A stretch of 64,000 nucleotides of DNA from Alligator mississippiensis. Lineage: Eukaryota; Chordata; Crocodylia; Alligatoridae. The stretch lies in the NCBI RefSeq assembly GCF_030867095.1, contig NC_081835.1, forward strand, positions 38,485,892 to 38,549,891. Direction: 5' to 3'. The notes beneath the pieces are model-generated. The model saw nothing but the letters and a program-made list of their open reading frames with translations, made no database searches and had not been told where the DNA came from. The translations under genes were made by a program, and so were the position numbers. The first letter of the stretch is position 1; each line of letters opens with the position of its first letter. Of the stretch, positions 1-10,047 are shown one piece after another.

Positions 1-1526
1 AGCAGGCCCGGATGAGCTCCATCCGAGGGTACTGAAGGCACTAGCTGACGTCATTGCACAGCCACTGGCGGGAATATTTGAACACGCATGGCACATGGGC
101 CAGGTCCCGGAGGACTGGAAAAGGGCCAATGTGGTCCCCATTTTCAAGAAGGGGAGGAAGGAGGACCCAGGCAACTATAGACCAGTCAGTCTCACCTCCA
201 TCCTTGGCAAAGTCTTTGAAAAAATTATCAAGGCTCACATTTGCGAGAGCCCGGCAGGACAAATTATGCTGAGGGGAAACCAGCACGGGTTCGTAGCAGG
301 TAGATCATGCCTCACTAATCTAGTCTCTTTTTATGACCAGGTTACAAAACACCTGGACGCAGGAGTAGGGGTTGACGTCGTTTACTTAGACTTCAGGAAG
401 GCCTTCGATACGGTATCCCACCCCATACTGGTGAACAAGTTAAGAGGCTGTGACTTGGATGACTACACAGTCCGGTGGGTGGCGAATTGGCTAGAAGGTC
501 GTACCCAGAGAGTCGTAGTGGATGGGTCGGTATCGACTTGGAAGGGGGTGGGCAGTGGGGTCCCGCAGGGCTCGGTCCTTGGACTGATACTCTTCAATGT
601 CTTCATTAGCGACTTGGACGAGGGAGTGAAGTGTACTCTGTCCAAGTTTGCGGATGACACAAAACTGTGGGGAGAAGTGGACACACCGGAGGGCAGGGAA
701 CAACTACAAGCAGACCTGGACAGGTTGGACATACGGGCAGAAAACAACAGAATGTAATTCAACAAGGAGAAATGCAAGAGGGAGGAAAAAGGGAGGAAAA
801 ATGTCCAGCATACCTACTGCCTAGGAAATGACCTGCTTGGTGGCACAGAAGTGGAAAGGGATCTTGGAGTCCTAGTGGACTCCAAGATGAACATGAGTCA
901 GCAGTGTGACGAAGTCATTAGGAAAGCTAATGGCACTTTAGCAGATGCATGACGAACAGAACCAAGGAGGTGATAATTCCCTTCTGTCAGGCGCTGGTCA
1001 GAAAGCAGTTGGAGTACTGCGTGCAATTTTGGGCGCCGCACTTCAAGAGGGATGTGGATAACCTGGAGAGGGTCCAGAGACGGGCCACTCGTATGGTTAA
1101 GGGCTTGCAGGCCAAGCCCTATGAGGAGAGACTAGGGCACCTGGACCTCTTCAGCCTCCGCAAGAGAAGGTTGAAAGGCAACCTTGTGGCTGCTTATAAG
1201 TTCATCATGGGTGCACAGAAGGGAATTGGTGAGACTTTACTCACCAAGGCGCCCCTGGGGGTTACAAGAAATAATGGCCATAAACTAGCAGAGAGCAGAT
1301 TTAGACTAGACATTAGGAAGAACTTCTTCACAGTTACAGTGGCCAAAGTCTGGAATGGGCTCCCAAGGGAGGTGGTGCTCTCCCCTACCCTGGGGGTCTT
1401 CAAGAGGAGGTTAGATAGGCATCTAGCTGGGGTCATCTAAACCCAGCACTCTTTCCTGCCTATACAGGGTGTCGGACTCGATGATCTATTGAGGTCCCTT
1501 CTGACCCTAACATCTATGAATCTAAG
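1..1526 (+). mobile_element. CR1 LINE fragment, RT half and 3' end
   Basis: This is the 3' half of a CR1 non-LTR retrotransposon and it continues beyond the left edge. The reading frame at 95-757 carries the reverse transcriptase fingers and palm, with the YLDFRKAFD block and the FADD catalytic motif. A second open stretch at 949-1440 carries the thumb region (LERVQRRATRMV). The frame is broken between them near 757-950 by a stop and small deletions relative to the copy at 10648-13146. The 3' UTR ends in short TATGAA-type repeats near 1500-1526. It closely resembles the copies at 10048-13238 and 22883-25262, so this subfamily looks fairly young. It lies inside an ITIH intron in antisense orientation to the host gene. 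Confidence 0.95.
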
Positions 1527-1997
1527 ACAGCATTGAGAGGGTTCAGAGGAGGGCCACCCACACGATCTGGGGGCAGCAGGGCAGGCCCTACGAGGAAAGG
1601 CTAAGGGACCTGAACCTGTTCAGCCTCCACAAGAGAAGGCTGAGGGGGGATCTAGTGGCCTGTTACAAACTAGTCAGAGGGGACCAGCAGGCACTGGGGG
1701 AGTCCCTGTTCCCCCGAGCACTACCAGGAGTGACTAGAAATAATGGTCTCAAGCTGGCAGAGGGCAGATTCTGACTAAACATCAGGAGGCGCTACTTCAC
1801 ACTCAGGGCGGCCAGGATCTGGAACCAACTTCCAAGCAAAGTGGTGCTGGCTCCTACCCTGGGGGTCTTTAAAGGAGGTTAGACGAACATCCTGCTGAGG
1901 TTGTTTGACCCCAGTACTTTTTCCTGCCACGGCAGGGGTTCGGACTTGATGATCTGCTCAGGTCCCTTCTGACCCTTCCAATTATGAAACTATGAAT
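1527..1997 (+). mobile_element. CR1 LINE 3' fragment, second subfamily
   Basis: A second CR1 3' end follows directly in the same orientation. Translation gives the RT C-terminal pattern (VQRRATH, PYEERLRDLNLFSL, LNIRRRYFTL, WNQLPSKVV) with an internal stop and a frameshift near 1770-1880. The 3' UTR ends with a TATGAA-type tail near 1980-1997. It differs clearly from the adjacent copy, so it is an older subfamily into whose edge the younger CR1 may have inserted. Confidence 0.9.
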
Positions 1998-3504
1998 TGA
2001 TTCAGTTTTTGCAGATTAGTCTAAACTGCACAGACTGAACTGATAAGCAAATGAACATACATTCACTTTTGATTTAGGAATTCAGGGAATCAAGCCGGAA
2101 ACTGAGAGGAGCTAGAGCACACCTGCCAACCACTGCCAAAGGGAAGGGAAGAGAGAAGCCCTCCAAGGCTTTCCCCACCCTACTCCAGAGGAGGGAGCAT
2201 GGCCAGGCACCAGCCTGCTGGAGGGTGGGGTCCCCAACCCAGGTCTGCCTGGTGGGGGGTGGGCAGTACCTGCCAGGCTTATGCCCCTGCTCTTCACTTG
2301 GGGGTGGGGAGGGAGGCAGTTGCTGCCAGACTGAGGAGCAAGAGTGGGGGTGGGGAAAAAGGTAGTGGCATTGAATTCATAAAAGCTTGAAGAAGAATTG
2401 TCCTTTCTCTGAACCAAGCATGCATTGAACACAGCACTTTGCAGCCTCAAGCATAAGACAGAACAATCAAAAACCTTTGCCTAAGCTAAGATACAGCCCA
2501 TTAAAACACAGTGAGAGCACACATAGCTTAGTCTGACTTAAAATGGAATGTAATAAACCAAAAAGACACAAGAAAGCCTTGCATAAGTCTTATGCAATCC
2601 TGAGGGCAGTGTCTCCTTACAGTCAGGTATTCAGAAAGTCCTTTCTTAGGTATTCCAGTCTCCCACCTTTTACAGGTTCTGCTTTATAATTTAATTGTAG
2701 TTCTCTGCTTTCCTTGGTCACACTAGCTCAAGCTGTCTGCAATCCTTTCTGGTTCCTTTGTCTCCAGGACATACAAGTGATAATTATGCCAGGTCTTTGC
2801 CAACACAAGGGCTGAAGGGACTGGTCTCCCACCTCTGTCTGGTCCCTCCAGCCCTAGTTCCCTAGCCTCTTCCCCCTCCCCCATGGGCTAGGGGAGCATG
2901 GGGAGTTATGTAAGCTCCCTCCCCCTCCCCTTACCAACTGCTTGCAACAATCTCAGCCAGAGGTGGAAGGGGGTGGAGTCTTCTGGTCTGCCATTTCTAA
3001 ATGTAGTTCTCTGCTTTCTTTGGTCACACCAGCCCAAGCAATCTCTCTCCTGTTCCCTTAGCTCTATTTCCAGCACTTATATGTTATGATTGTGTCAGGT
3101 CTTTACCACCTCTCAGTCTGGTCCTGAAGAGCTTGGTGCCAGCACACTGAACTGGTGAAGTGGATAAAGCCCCTCTGAGACCACAACCAGCATTTGCCTG
3201 GGGAGGCAGTACCTCTCAGACTATTGCCTGCCTGCATACCACACCCTGCTCTAGCAGAGAGCAGGGGGTATGGGCAGCACACTGAATTGGGGACAGGGGG
3301 GATTAAAGCCCCTCTGAGACCCCAGAGTCCAGCAGGGGTTTGCCTGGGAGGGCAGTCCCTCTCAGGCTGTTGCCCCACCCTGCCCCATACTCCTACCCCC
3401 TCCACTCGAGGGCAGAAAGGTCTGGCAGGGTCTGCCCCCCTCCCTCTCAGGAAGACCTGGCTGCAGTGCCCAGCCAGGTTTCCAATCCCCACCCCTTTGC
3501 CAGC
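1998..3504. other. Intronic sequence, GC-rich, no gene
   Basis: I see no coding exon here. Two imperfect direct repeats about 100-150 bp long are visible. One pair shares the phrase around GTAGTTCTCTGCTTTC at 2697 and 3003. The other is built on 'cctctgagacc' at 3172 and 3310. The GC-rich part from about 3190 onward probably belongs to the repeat that ends at 3822. Confidence 0.5.
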
Positions 3505-3822
3505 CAGCCCTCACTGCTCTGGCAAGAGAACAGAGGGATGGGGCCAGCCCTGCTCTCTGGAGCAGACAGCCCAGCCCAGAACTGCAAAGCATGCCGGGGG
3601 ACTCTGATTTAACTTAAACCAGGAAGGGGTCTAGAGCAGACGTTGCATAAACCAATTTGACCTCAATCACTTAAGTCTGATACTACATTCAACCAGGTTT
3701 ACCTTAAACCACTTTCAGCCATTTTGAAACTGATTTATGTGCCCTGAACTTCTGTTCTGTTACAGGTTTACACCAGTTTCTGATCACTTAAACTGGTTTA
3801 TGTGTAACTTCTGTCCCTAGCC
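3505..3822 (+). repeat. End of an unclassified interspersed repeat (copy A)
   Basis: This stretch matches 54661-54975 in the same orientation over its whole length, including a GC-rich lead-in (CTCTGGCAAGAGA...) and an AT-richer tail with many AAACC/GGTTT words that ends in CTTCTGTCCCTAG. The shared sharp right edge suggests a transposon terminus. I could not find the opposite terminus, so the class is unknown; a non-autonomous DNA transposon is the likeliest guess. Confidence 0.7.
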
Positions 3823-5172
3823 TTAGAGCATCCTCTGTGCATACACACTAGAAAATTCTTAAACTACAGGTGGGCTTTACCACATCAGGAGGGAAGGTAG
3901 ACAACAGGATTTTCCACACAGCTTCTAGCACAAAGTAAACCTTGACTTGTTTGAAGGCTAAGCCAGGAGAACACAGAACATAGTATGTGTATCAGATCTC
4001 TGTCGTACATTACATTTATGGTGCAATTAACACAAACTAGCAATTATCAAACTAGACACAAAGATATTCCACAAAATATGCAGAACATTTTTATGGCTGG
4101 TTTATATGCCAGCAGGAACTGAAGGTGTAGTTTATCTCCATGCTGATGCTGACAATCTGCTGATTTTCAGCACTGGCATCTGGAAAGGGGTCAGCATTAG
4201 GACTGAGATAGCCATGGTTCCAAAGCCAGAAATGGGCTGCTGAGGGAGCAAGCTGCTATTAGGAACCTGGTAAGCCCTGCATCCGGAAGTCTTTCCTGCT
4301 CTACCCTGTAAAATGCCATACTTGAAAATGTTAGGCCACAGGATGCCCTGCTCCCTAATCCAGCAGAATGACTGCCTTGCTTGCAGTTCCAGTGGGTGCA
4401 GCAGTGCTGAGAGCAGGGTGGAGATGGGGCCATGAGGCCTGGTGTCCAGAGCAGGGCAGAGATGGGGCTAGAAAGCCCAGTGCCCAGAGAAGGGCAGAGA
4501 TAGAGCCAAAGCAGGCAAAAGCTCTAAGCAGGGCAGAGACAGGGCTAAAGAACCCAGTGCCCAAAGCAGGGTGCAGAGCCATAGTAGGTAAGACAAGGTC
4601 TGGAACCCAGAAGCTGGGTCCAGTACAGTGGGCTAAAAGGCCCTGCAAGAGAAAGAGGGCAGAGGCCAAGAAGGCTGAGGCCTCCGCAGGGGAAAAAGAC
4701 TGAATGATAACACCAGAAAAGCATGGACATAGCTGTAAAGGAGATAGGAGGCAATGAACACAGCCCTTAAGGTACCTGGTGGCAAGAGACATGAAGAAAG
4801 AGTGAGGCAGAGGAACTGGACAAGTGGTTTCACTGGGGGACTTGGGTCGCCTCCCAATACTTTTCTTTTCAAATAACAATCAAGGCATGGCAGAAAAGTA
4901 AGAGAGGGAAGGACCCCAGGAACTGGAGGAGACAGGAGTCCGGTGGTCTCCAGAGGGCATGACCATGCCATTCAACCCAGCTACAGTCCACAAATCAACA
5001 GTGCCCTAGGATTGTGTCCCTTTCTCCAATCATGAACCCATGTGGATGAACACAGTATCCCACTTGCAAAAGAAGCACAGAATTTGATTGTACCTTTAGT
5101 TAATATCATTTGCGTCTATAACTGCAAAATATAATCACTGCTAGATACAATTAAATTCACATTGCCATTTAC
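3823..5172. other. ITIH intron 5 (partial), no other feature
   Basis: Intronic sequence directly downstream of ITIH exon 5. A run of imperfect short repeats built on 'gcagggcagaga' lies at about 4437-4580. I found no further ITIH exon (the block after the VIT core, containing the motif FEPQG) on the minus strand, so it should lie left of the window. Confidence 0.6.
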
Positions 5173-5335
5173 CTCAAAGTTTTTGACAAGCTGCTTTGGT
5201 TTTACTTTGATGAACATTTCATATTTTCCAAATTGTCGTTTCAACAGTTCTTCATAGGTCAGTTCAAAAGTGACTTTACTGGCTGCTGCAATGTTGACTG
5301 AAACAGTGAATTTTTCAGTTTTTCTTCCAGAAGCC
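5173..5335 (-). CDS. ITIH3: ITIH coding exon 5 (VIT domain, C-terminal half)
   Basis: Minus-strand exon of 163 nt, with acceptor TTCTAG before it and donor GTAAAT after it. It enters at phase 2 (the last base of a Lys codon begun in exon 4) and leaves at phase 0. It encodes [12 protein letters not shown]...[13 protein letters not shown]...[12 protein letters not shown], the second half of the vault/inter-alpha-trypsin (VIT) domain. ITIH proteins are secreted plasma proteins that are covalently attached to hyaluronan. By eye this segment is closer to ITIH3 than to ITIH1 or ITIH4. The position next to NEK4 is where human has ITIH1, so the symbol is provisional. The exon is intact. Confidence 0.93.
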
Positions 5336-5597
5336 CTAGAAGTTCCAGAAATGTTCAATGAACAAATCACAAATTAGAAAAGGAAGTTTGTTTCCTCTTC
5401 ACTGCTGTGTAGTTACTTAAGAGCCAAACCCAAAAATGAGTGCAACAGAAATTAGATTTCTGTGTCTGATTGTTAGCTTACAGTCATGTCAAATAGCATT
5501 TATACAAGTTGCCCAGAATAACAAGTTACAACTATATAATTTCTCAGTCAGTAAAACATATTCTCAATCAATAAAAACTGAAGAACTGACTTTTCAC

Positions 5598-6607
5598 AAG
5601 GGGTGCACTGATAGAGATTATTTGAACCAATACCAATGGCCAATTTTTAAGGAGCCATATTGGCCGATACCAATCTGATTCCAATATGTAGCAAGGCAGC
5701 TTAGAGACAATCATCGGGCTGGTAAGTCTGTTGTGGGGGAAGGGGTGGGGGGAAGGAAGGGGCATGGATGGGGGCGCAGATTGAGGCCCCTGCAGTAAGG
5801 GAGGGAGTGGGACTGGGGAAGGGGTAGGTGCTGCCCACTCAGGGAAGGATGGGGCATGTGATGGAGCTGCAGGTCGTCCAGGGTGCACTGGGGGGGGGCA
5901 GCTCCTACCCTACATGCAATTCAGGAGGGCATGGAGGGCATGTGCCCCTGGATCTGCATGCGGGGTGAGGGCAGTTTGCCACTGTGGGCTGGGAGCTGTG
6001 CCAGGCTCTTCCCAGCAAAGGGGCTAGGCTGGGCTGCACTCAGGGCGGGTAGCTGCAATGTTGGGAGGGAGGTACAGGAGGGGCTGCAGCCAGCCCAAAA
6101 TTTGCCATAACTTCCCCATAGCCCCACTCCCAGCGCCACCATCACCCACCCCAAGTGCAACCCAGCCCAACACCCCTACCAGGAAGAGCCCAGCACCACC
6201 CCAGCCCAGCCTGCAGTGACAGCCCTCGCCCCACACACACACATCCAGGGGCACAGGTCCCCCGTTCCCTCCCCAGGGTGCACAACCCGCTCCACACCAC
6301 CCCAGCTGAGCAGCGCCTATCCCAGCCCCACTTCCTCCCTCACTGTGGGGACCTTGATCTGTCCCCTCCCATTCCCCTTCCCTCCTCCCACTTCTTCCTC
6401 CACAACAGACTTGCTAGCCAAATGCTGTTCTCCAAGCCACCAGGCTGCGCTCCTGGCTGCATGCATGCTGCGGCTATGCACATGTATGGGGCATTTATCA
6501 GCCACATTGTCGGCCACATCAGGCAAAAAAAGCCTATTTCCAATACTGTCAATTTTCCCTATATCAGTGCTGATCCGATATGGGACTGCTGTATTGGTGC
6601 ACCTCTA
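5598..6607. mobile_element. Non-autonomous hAT-like element, family A copy 1
   Basis: A 1,010-bp element with inverted termini (AAGGGGTGCACT on the left; TAGAGGTGCACC reading in from the right). It is flanked by an exact 8-bp duplication CTTTTCAC at 5590-5597 and 6608-6615. Eight-base duplications are the hAT signature. The subterminal parts are AT-rich, with repeats of 'ccgatat/ccaatat' type; the interior is GC-rich and codes for nothing recognisable. Related copies lie at 57686-58586 and 61735-62560. Confidence 0.88.
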
Positions 6608-6782
6608 CTTTTCACAATTATACATATAGCTTGAATAATCAGAAGTTGTCTGTCCTTCCCTCATAAAGTTCAAACTTTTAATATATGCTAAAAATACATT
6701 ACTATTCTCAGTTTTACCTACAAGATGATACAATAAAGAAACAAAAAAAAATTAAAAACACATTGTAAGGCAATATGCTTAC

Positions 6783-6887
6783 TTGACAAGGCCTGCAGTC
6801 TGTCCTTTTGAAACAGCCTTCTCATATTGCTTTTTTGCAGCCTCTTTTTCTTTTATGTTCCCAGGATATGTGACACCATCAACTGTC
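6783..6887 (-). CDS. ITIH3: ITIH coding exon 4 (VIT domain)
   Basis: Minus-strand exon of 105 nt between acceptor TTTTAG and donor GTAAGC. The first base completes a Met codon begun in exon 3, and the last two bases begin a Lys codon finished in exon 5. It encodes [20 protein letters not shown]...QTAGLV, the conserved middle of the VIT domain. A competing acceptor 5 nt further in would leave the frame inconsistent with exon 3, so this boundary is preferred. Intact, no stops. Confidence 0.93.
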
Positions 6888-7019
6888 CTAAAAGTGGAAA
6901 AGTATCTAATTTAGTGGAATGATTTGTCTTAATATGTGAAAATATACTGTGATCCAGCCCTCTGTTTAACAACTTGTTTGCTACAAACAATTTTAAAGAG
7001 AGGCAAAGACTTTCTGTGG

Positions 7020-7110
7020 GTGGTATTTTTTATTGGACCAACTGCATAGTTGGGATACATTTAGGCAAGCTTTCAAATGCAGAATAATCTTGTCAAGTGT
7101 TGGTCACTTT
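7020..7110 (-). repeat. Penelope-type terminal repeat remnant
   Basis: Contains the hairpin CCAACT-gcat-AGTTGG (7038-7053) followed by GGCAAGCTTTC. The same arrangement occurs in the Penelope terminal repeat at 14945-15366 and near 60770-60860. It is a short, decayed copy with no coding sequence. Confidence 0.55.
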
Positions 7111-7375
7111 TTATAAAGTGCTGAACAATCTCCCTTTCCAGCAACTTCAATTGGAGTTACAAGCACTGAGTTCAGCATCTTACAGGATCAAGACCAATTC
7201 CTACCCTGAAAATAAATTAGACCAAAATTGAGCAGATGATCTCACATTATCTAAATCGTTAGCAAATGCTTGAACCAGTTACAAGGGTGCCACTGTAAGG
7301 AAAAATAAGGTGATAATACATTTCTCTCTTAACTTCAGTCTTTCATCAACTATTCAAATTACTAAAAAAAAAAAT

Positions 7376-7506
7376 CTATGGTTAGGAAATACCATATGTC
7401 TATGGTTAGGAAACCTATCTATCTATGGTTAGGAAACCATATATGCCCTAACCTAACCTATCTATGGTTAGGAAACCATCTATGTCTATTGTTAGGAAAT
7501 ACCATA
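7376..7506. repeat. Minisatellite with GGTTAGG units
   Basis: About five to six imperfect units of roughly 22-25 bp built on CTATGGTTAGGAAACCATAT. Each unit is itself nearly palindromic (ATGGTTaggAAACCAT), and one unit appears in inverted form (CCTAACCTAACC at about 7447-7458). Confidence 0.85.
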
Positions 7507-7721
7507 GACAATGGAACAAGTTTCTGGAAACAAAATGTATTTCTGGAAAAAGAATACTGGCAATAAAGGTGACTCTTTTGGGGGTCACACAAACAGGTAA
7601 AAAAACCCTGAAAATTAATTATATAATTCACGAAGACAGCATTGTTTAGGGGTTTCAAAAATACTTTGCATGTTTATTCTTTGTATCGCTAATTTAGCCC
7701 AAGAAACATGTCTGTTCAGAT

Positions 7722-9348
7722 GAGGGATGCAAGTATCATTAAAAAAATTATCTGTTTAACATCCTCTAATTATATTAGTTAAACAGTACTAGCATATACC
7801 TTGTTTAGTGACCTCTGGTAGGAACAGCCCTGGCCCTTTACATCTTCACCATACACCCGGTGCTGTGTGGGCCCCAGGCTGCTTGTGGGGAGCCACAGCT
7901 GGGGGACAGCAGGAGCAGCCAAATCACTAGGGTGTGCTGCCTAGTTGCAGAGCCACAGCTTTCCTTGACCCTCACAAGCAGGGGCTGGGGCTGCAGATGA
8001 AGCTTGGGCTGTGGACTACTCCTGCAGCCAGATCCCACCACAATGGGACGAAAGGGGGTGCTGGGCACTCCCACAGGGGTCGGGTGGGGCCTTCCCATTG
8101 CAGCAGTGAAACTCTGTGATGGATCTGCCTGGCCTCCACAGGGCACTGGGCTTCCTATGACTCCAGCTACACTTGTGCCATTGCAACCCAGACCTGGAAG
8201 GCTTCTCCATGTTGCCAGCTGGGCCCACCCCAACTTGACCGGGGGGGGGGGGGGGGGGGTCTGGTCCCAATGGAGTGGCCTCTTTCCCCCTCCCACCTGT
8301 GGTGCTGGGGCCACATAGGACATGGCCCAGCCCTGAGGCAGGGCTGAGCATGTTGCTATCTTGGCTTGAGGAGGCACTGTAACAGCTGGAGCAGGCAGGA
8401 CAGGGTCTAAGGGTATGCTGCTGGCCCCTCATGTGGCGACTGCCGCCCCAGGCGCTCCTGAGGGGTGGCGACGCAGCAGGCCAGTGCAGCAGGGATCCCA
8501 GGGGGAGTGTTAGGGCTGGAACAGTGGCCTCCCAGGACAGAGCTGCTGTGCTGCCACCCCTCAGGAATGCCTTGGGGACATGCTTACCACATGAGAGGCC
8601 AGCAGCGACCCTCAGACCCAGCACTGCCTGCTCAAGCTGCCACAGCTCCTCCTTGGGCTGAGCCAGCTATTTGTTCAGCTTGTTTCAAGGCTGGGCCTGA
8701 GGCTACACAGCCCCAGCACCATGGGCAGGAGGAGGAAGGATGCAGCATGCTAGGCAGAGGCTGACCCACTGGGACTGGACCCTTGCTTCCCCTGGGGCAA
8801 GCCGGGGAGGACCTGACCCAGTAGCAAGGAGGAGTCTTCCAGGCCATGGTGCCACATATGCAGCAGGAGGTTCAGGCCATGGTGCCACATACACGGGAGG
8901 TTCAGGGAACCTGTCATCCATTGCCCTGCCCAGGCCCCACTGCTATGGGGGGCCAGGCAGACCCACTGCAGGGCTGGGAGCCCCACTGGTATGGCAGAAA
9001 TGCCCCACTTGACCCCTGTGGAGGGGTCCAGCACTTCCCCCCTCCCCATGGTGGTAGGATCCAAGCACAGGAGAGGTCAAGAGCCCCAGCTCTATCTGCA
9101 GCCCCAACCCCTGCCCCTGCCCATGGGGATGAAGGGAAGCCACAGCTTTGCAGCTGGACAGTGCCCCCTAGTGGCTTGGCTGCACCCACTTCCCCTGCCA
9201 GTGGCCTGGGGCCCATGGAGCACCAGGTGCCTGGTGAAGACATAAGGGGCCAGGGCCATTCCTGCCAGAGGTTACTAAACAGTAAACTGTTAGTGGTAAA
9301 CGGTATAAATATAACTGTCATTTAACCATTTAACTGTTTATATCCCTA
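7722..9348. mobile_element. Non-autonomous hAT-like element with long inverted ends
   Basis: A 1,627-bp element flanked by an exact 8-bp duplication GTTCAGAT (7714-7721 and 9349-9356). Its first and last roughly 170 bases are imperfect inverted repeats: 'agggat' termini, then TTTAAC-rich sequence, then 'cctctgg...ggccctggcc' and 'ggtgc...gggccccagg' on both sides. The interior is GC-rich, contains several imperfect internal repeats and has no recognisable coding capacity. A run of 19 G lies at 8241-8259. Confidence 0.87.
8241..8259 (+). repeat. Poly-G tract, 19 nt
   Basis: An uninterrupted G homopolymer inside the hAT-like element. It is likely length-variable and could fold as a G-quadruplex. 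Confidence 0.95.
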
Positions 9349-9439
9349 GTTCAGATTCTGAATGCAGTTCATCTCTGTATCTGTGAATTATATCCACCCA
9401 TATTGTTTATGTATAACAGAAATATAAAGTTCTACACAC

Positions 9440-9606
9440 ATGGTGAAATTGGTGATGAAGGCTGTCTTAGGGAGGTCAACATCAAAAATGACTTCTTTGG
9501 ACATGTTGGCCCGGTTAACAGCTCGGCTGGTGATGACATTGTGGGCAAATCGAGAAGTCACTTTGCAATCAATTTTTATGCTGTAGATTTCTATACCATT
9601 GATAAT
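9440..9606 (-). CDS. ITIH3: ITIH coding exon 3 (start of VIT domain)
   Basis: Minus-strand exon of 167 nt: acceptor TTCTTCAG, donor GTGTGT, in at phase 0 and out at phase 2. It encodes [18 protein letters not shown], then [16 protein letters not shown], then [20 protein letters not shown], the N-terminal half of the VIT domain. Two N-glycosylation sequons are visible (NMS, NFT). The donor is chosen so that AT|G restores a Met codon with exon 4, giving the family spacing NFT-x-T-(V/I)-DG. The antisense strand is also open but carries no family match. Confidence 0.93.
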
Positions 9607-10021
9607 CTGAAGAACGAAAAAATTACAAAATTAGCACATTGAAGCTTGTGAAATAGGTGATTATTCTATAAAGCAGAAGAAATCATAGTAGATAGTTGCA
9701 TCATTTGGCTACATGTGCAACTACTATGAAAAAAACAAGTTCTGGATTTGTTCATGACTATTTAATAGAATACAATAATATTTACCTGAATGTTTTTAAT
9801 ACTGTTCAAAATCAGGCTTTTGTGTGAAAATAGTTTTTCTATTACCAGTAATTATGACCTCTACAGCAAAATATCATCAGAGTTGAGAAGACATTTCCCC
9901 TATTTTAATGCATTTAAACCATTTACTCTTGCTGAATTCAATAATACTATATATGCTTAGTAAAAGGTGAACACTATATATCTCCTTCTGTGATCAGCGG
10001 AATAACTGGCTTATGCCACAC

Positions 10022-10047
10022 ATTTAGAATCCTAGAAGGATTCTAAA
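10022..10047. repeat. Perfect 11-bp-arm palindrome at CR1 5' edge
   Basis: Arms TTTAGAATCCT and AGGATTCTAAA separated by 3 nt. It lies at the point where recognisable CR1 sequence begins, so it may mark the insertion junction. Confidence 0.8.

Noticed and set aside
4368..4879. Open frames on both strands in intron 5
   Set aside because: They arise from short degenerate repeats; no recognisable protein and no splice context.
7376..7506. Interstitial telomere sequence
   Set aside because: Units contain GGTTAGG but not tandem TTAGGG; the period is about 22-25 bp.
9403..9642. Plus-strand frame over ITIH exon 3
   Set aside because: Shadow of the real minus-strand exon, which has splice signals and a VIT domain match.
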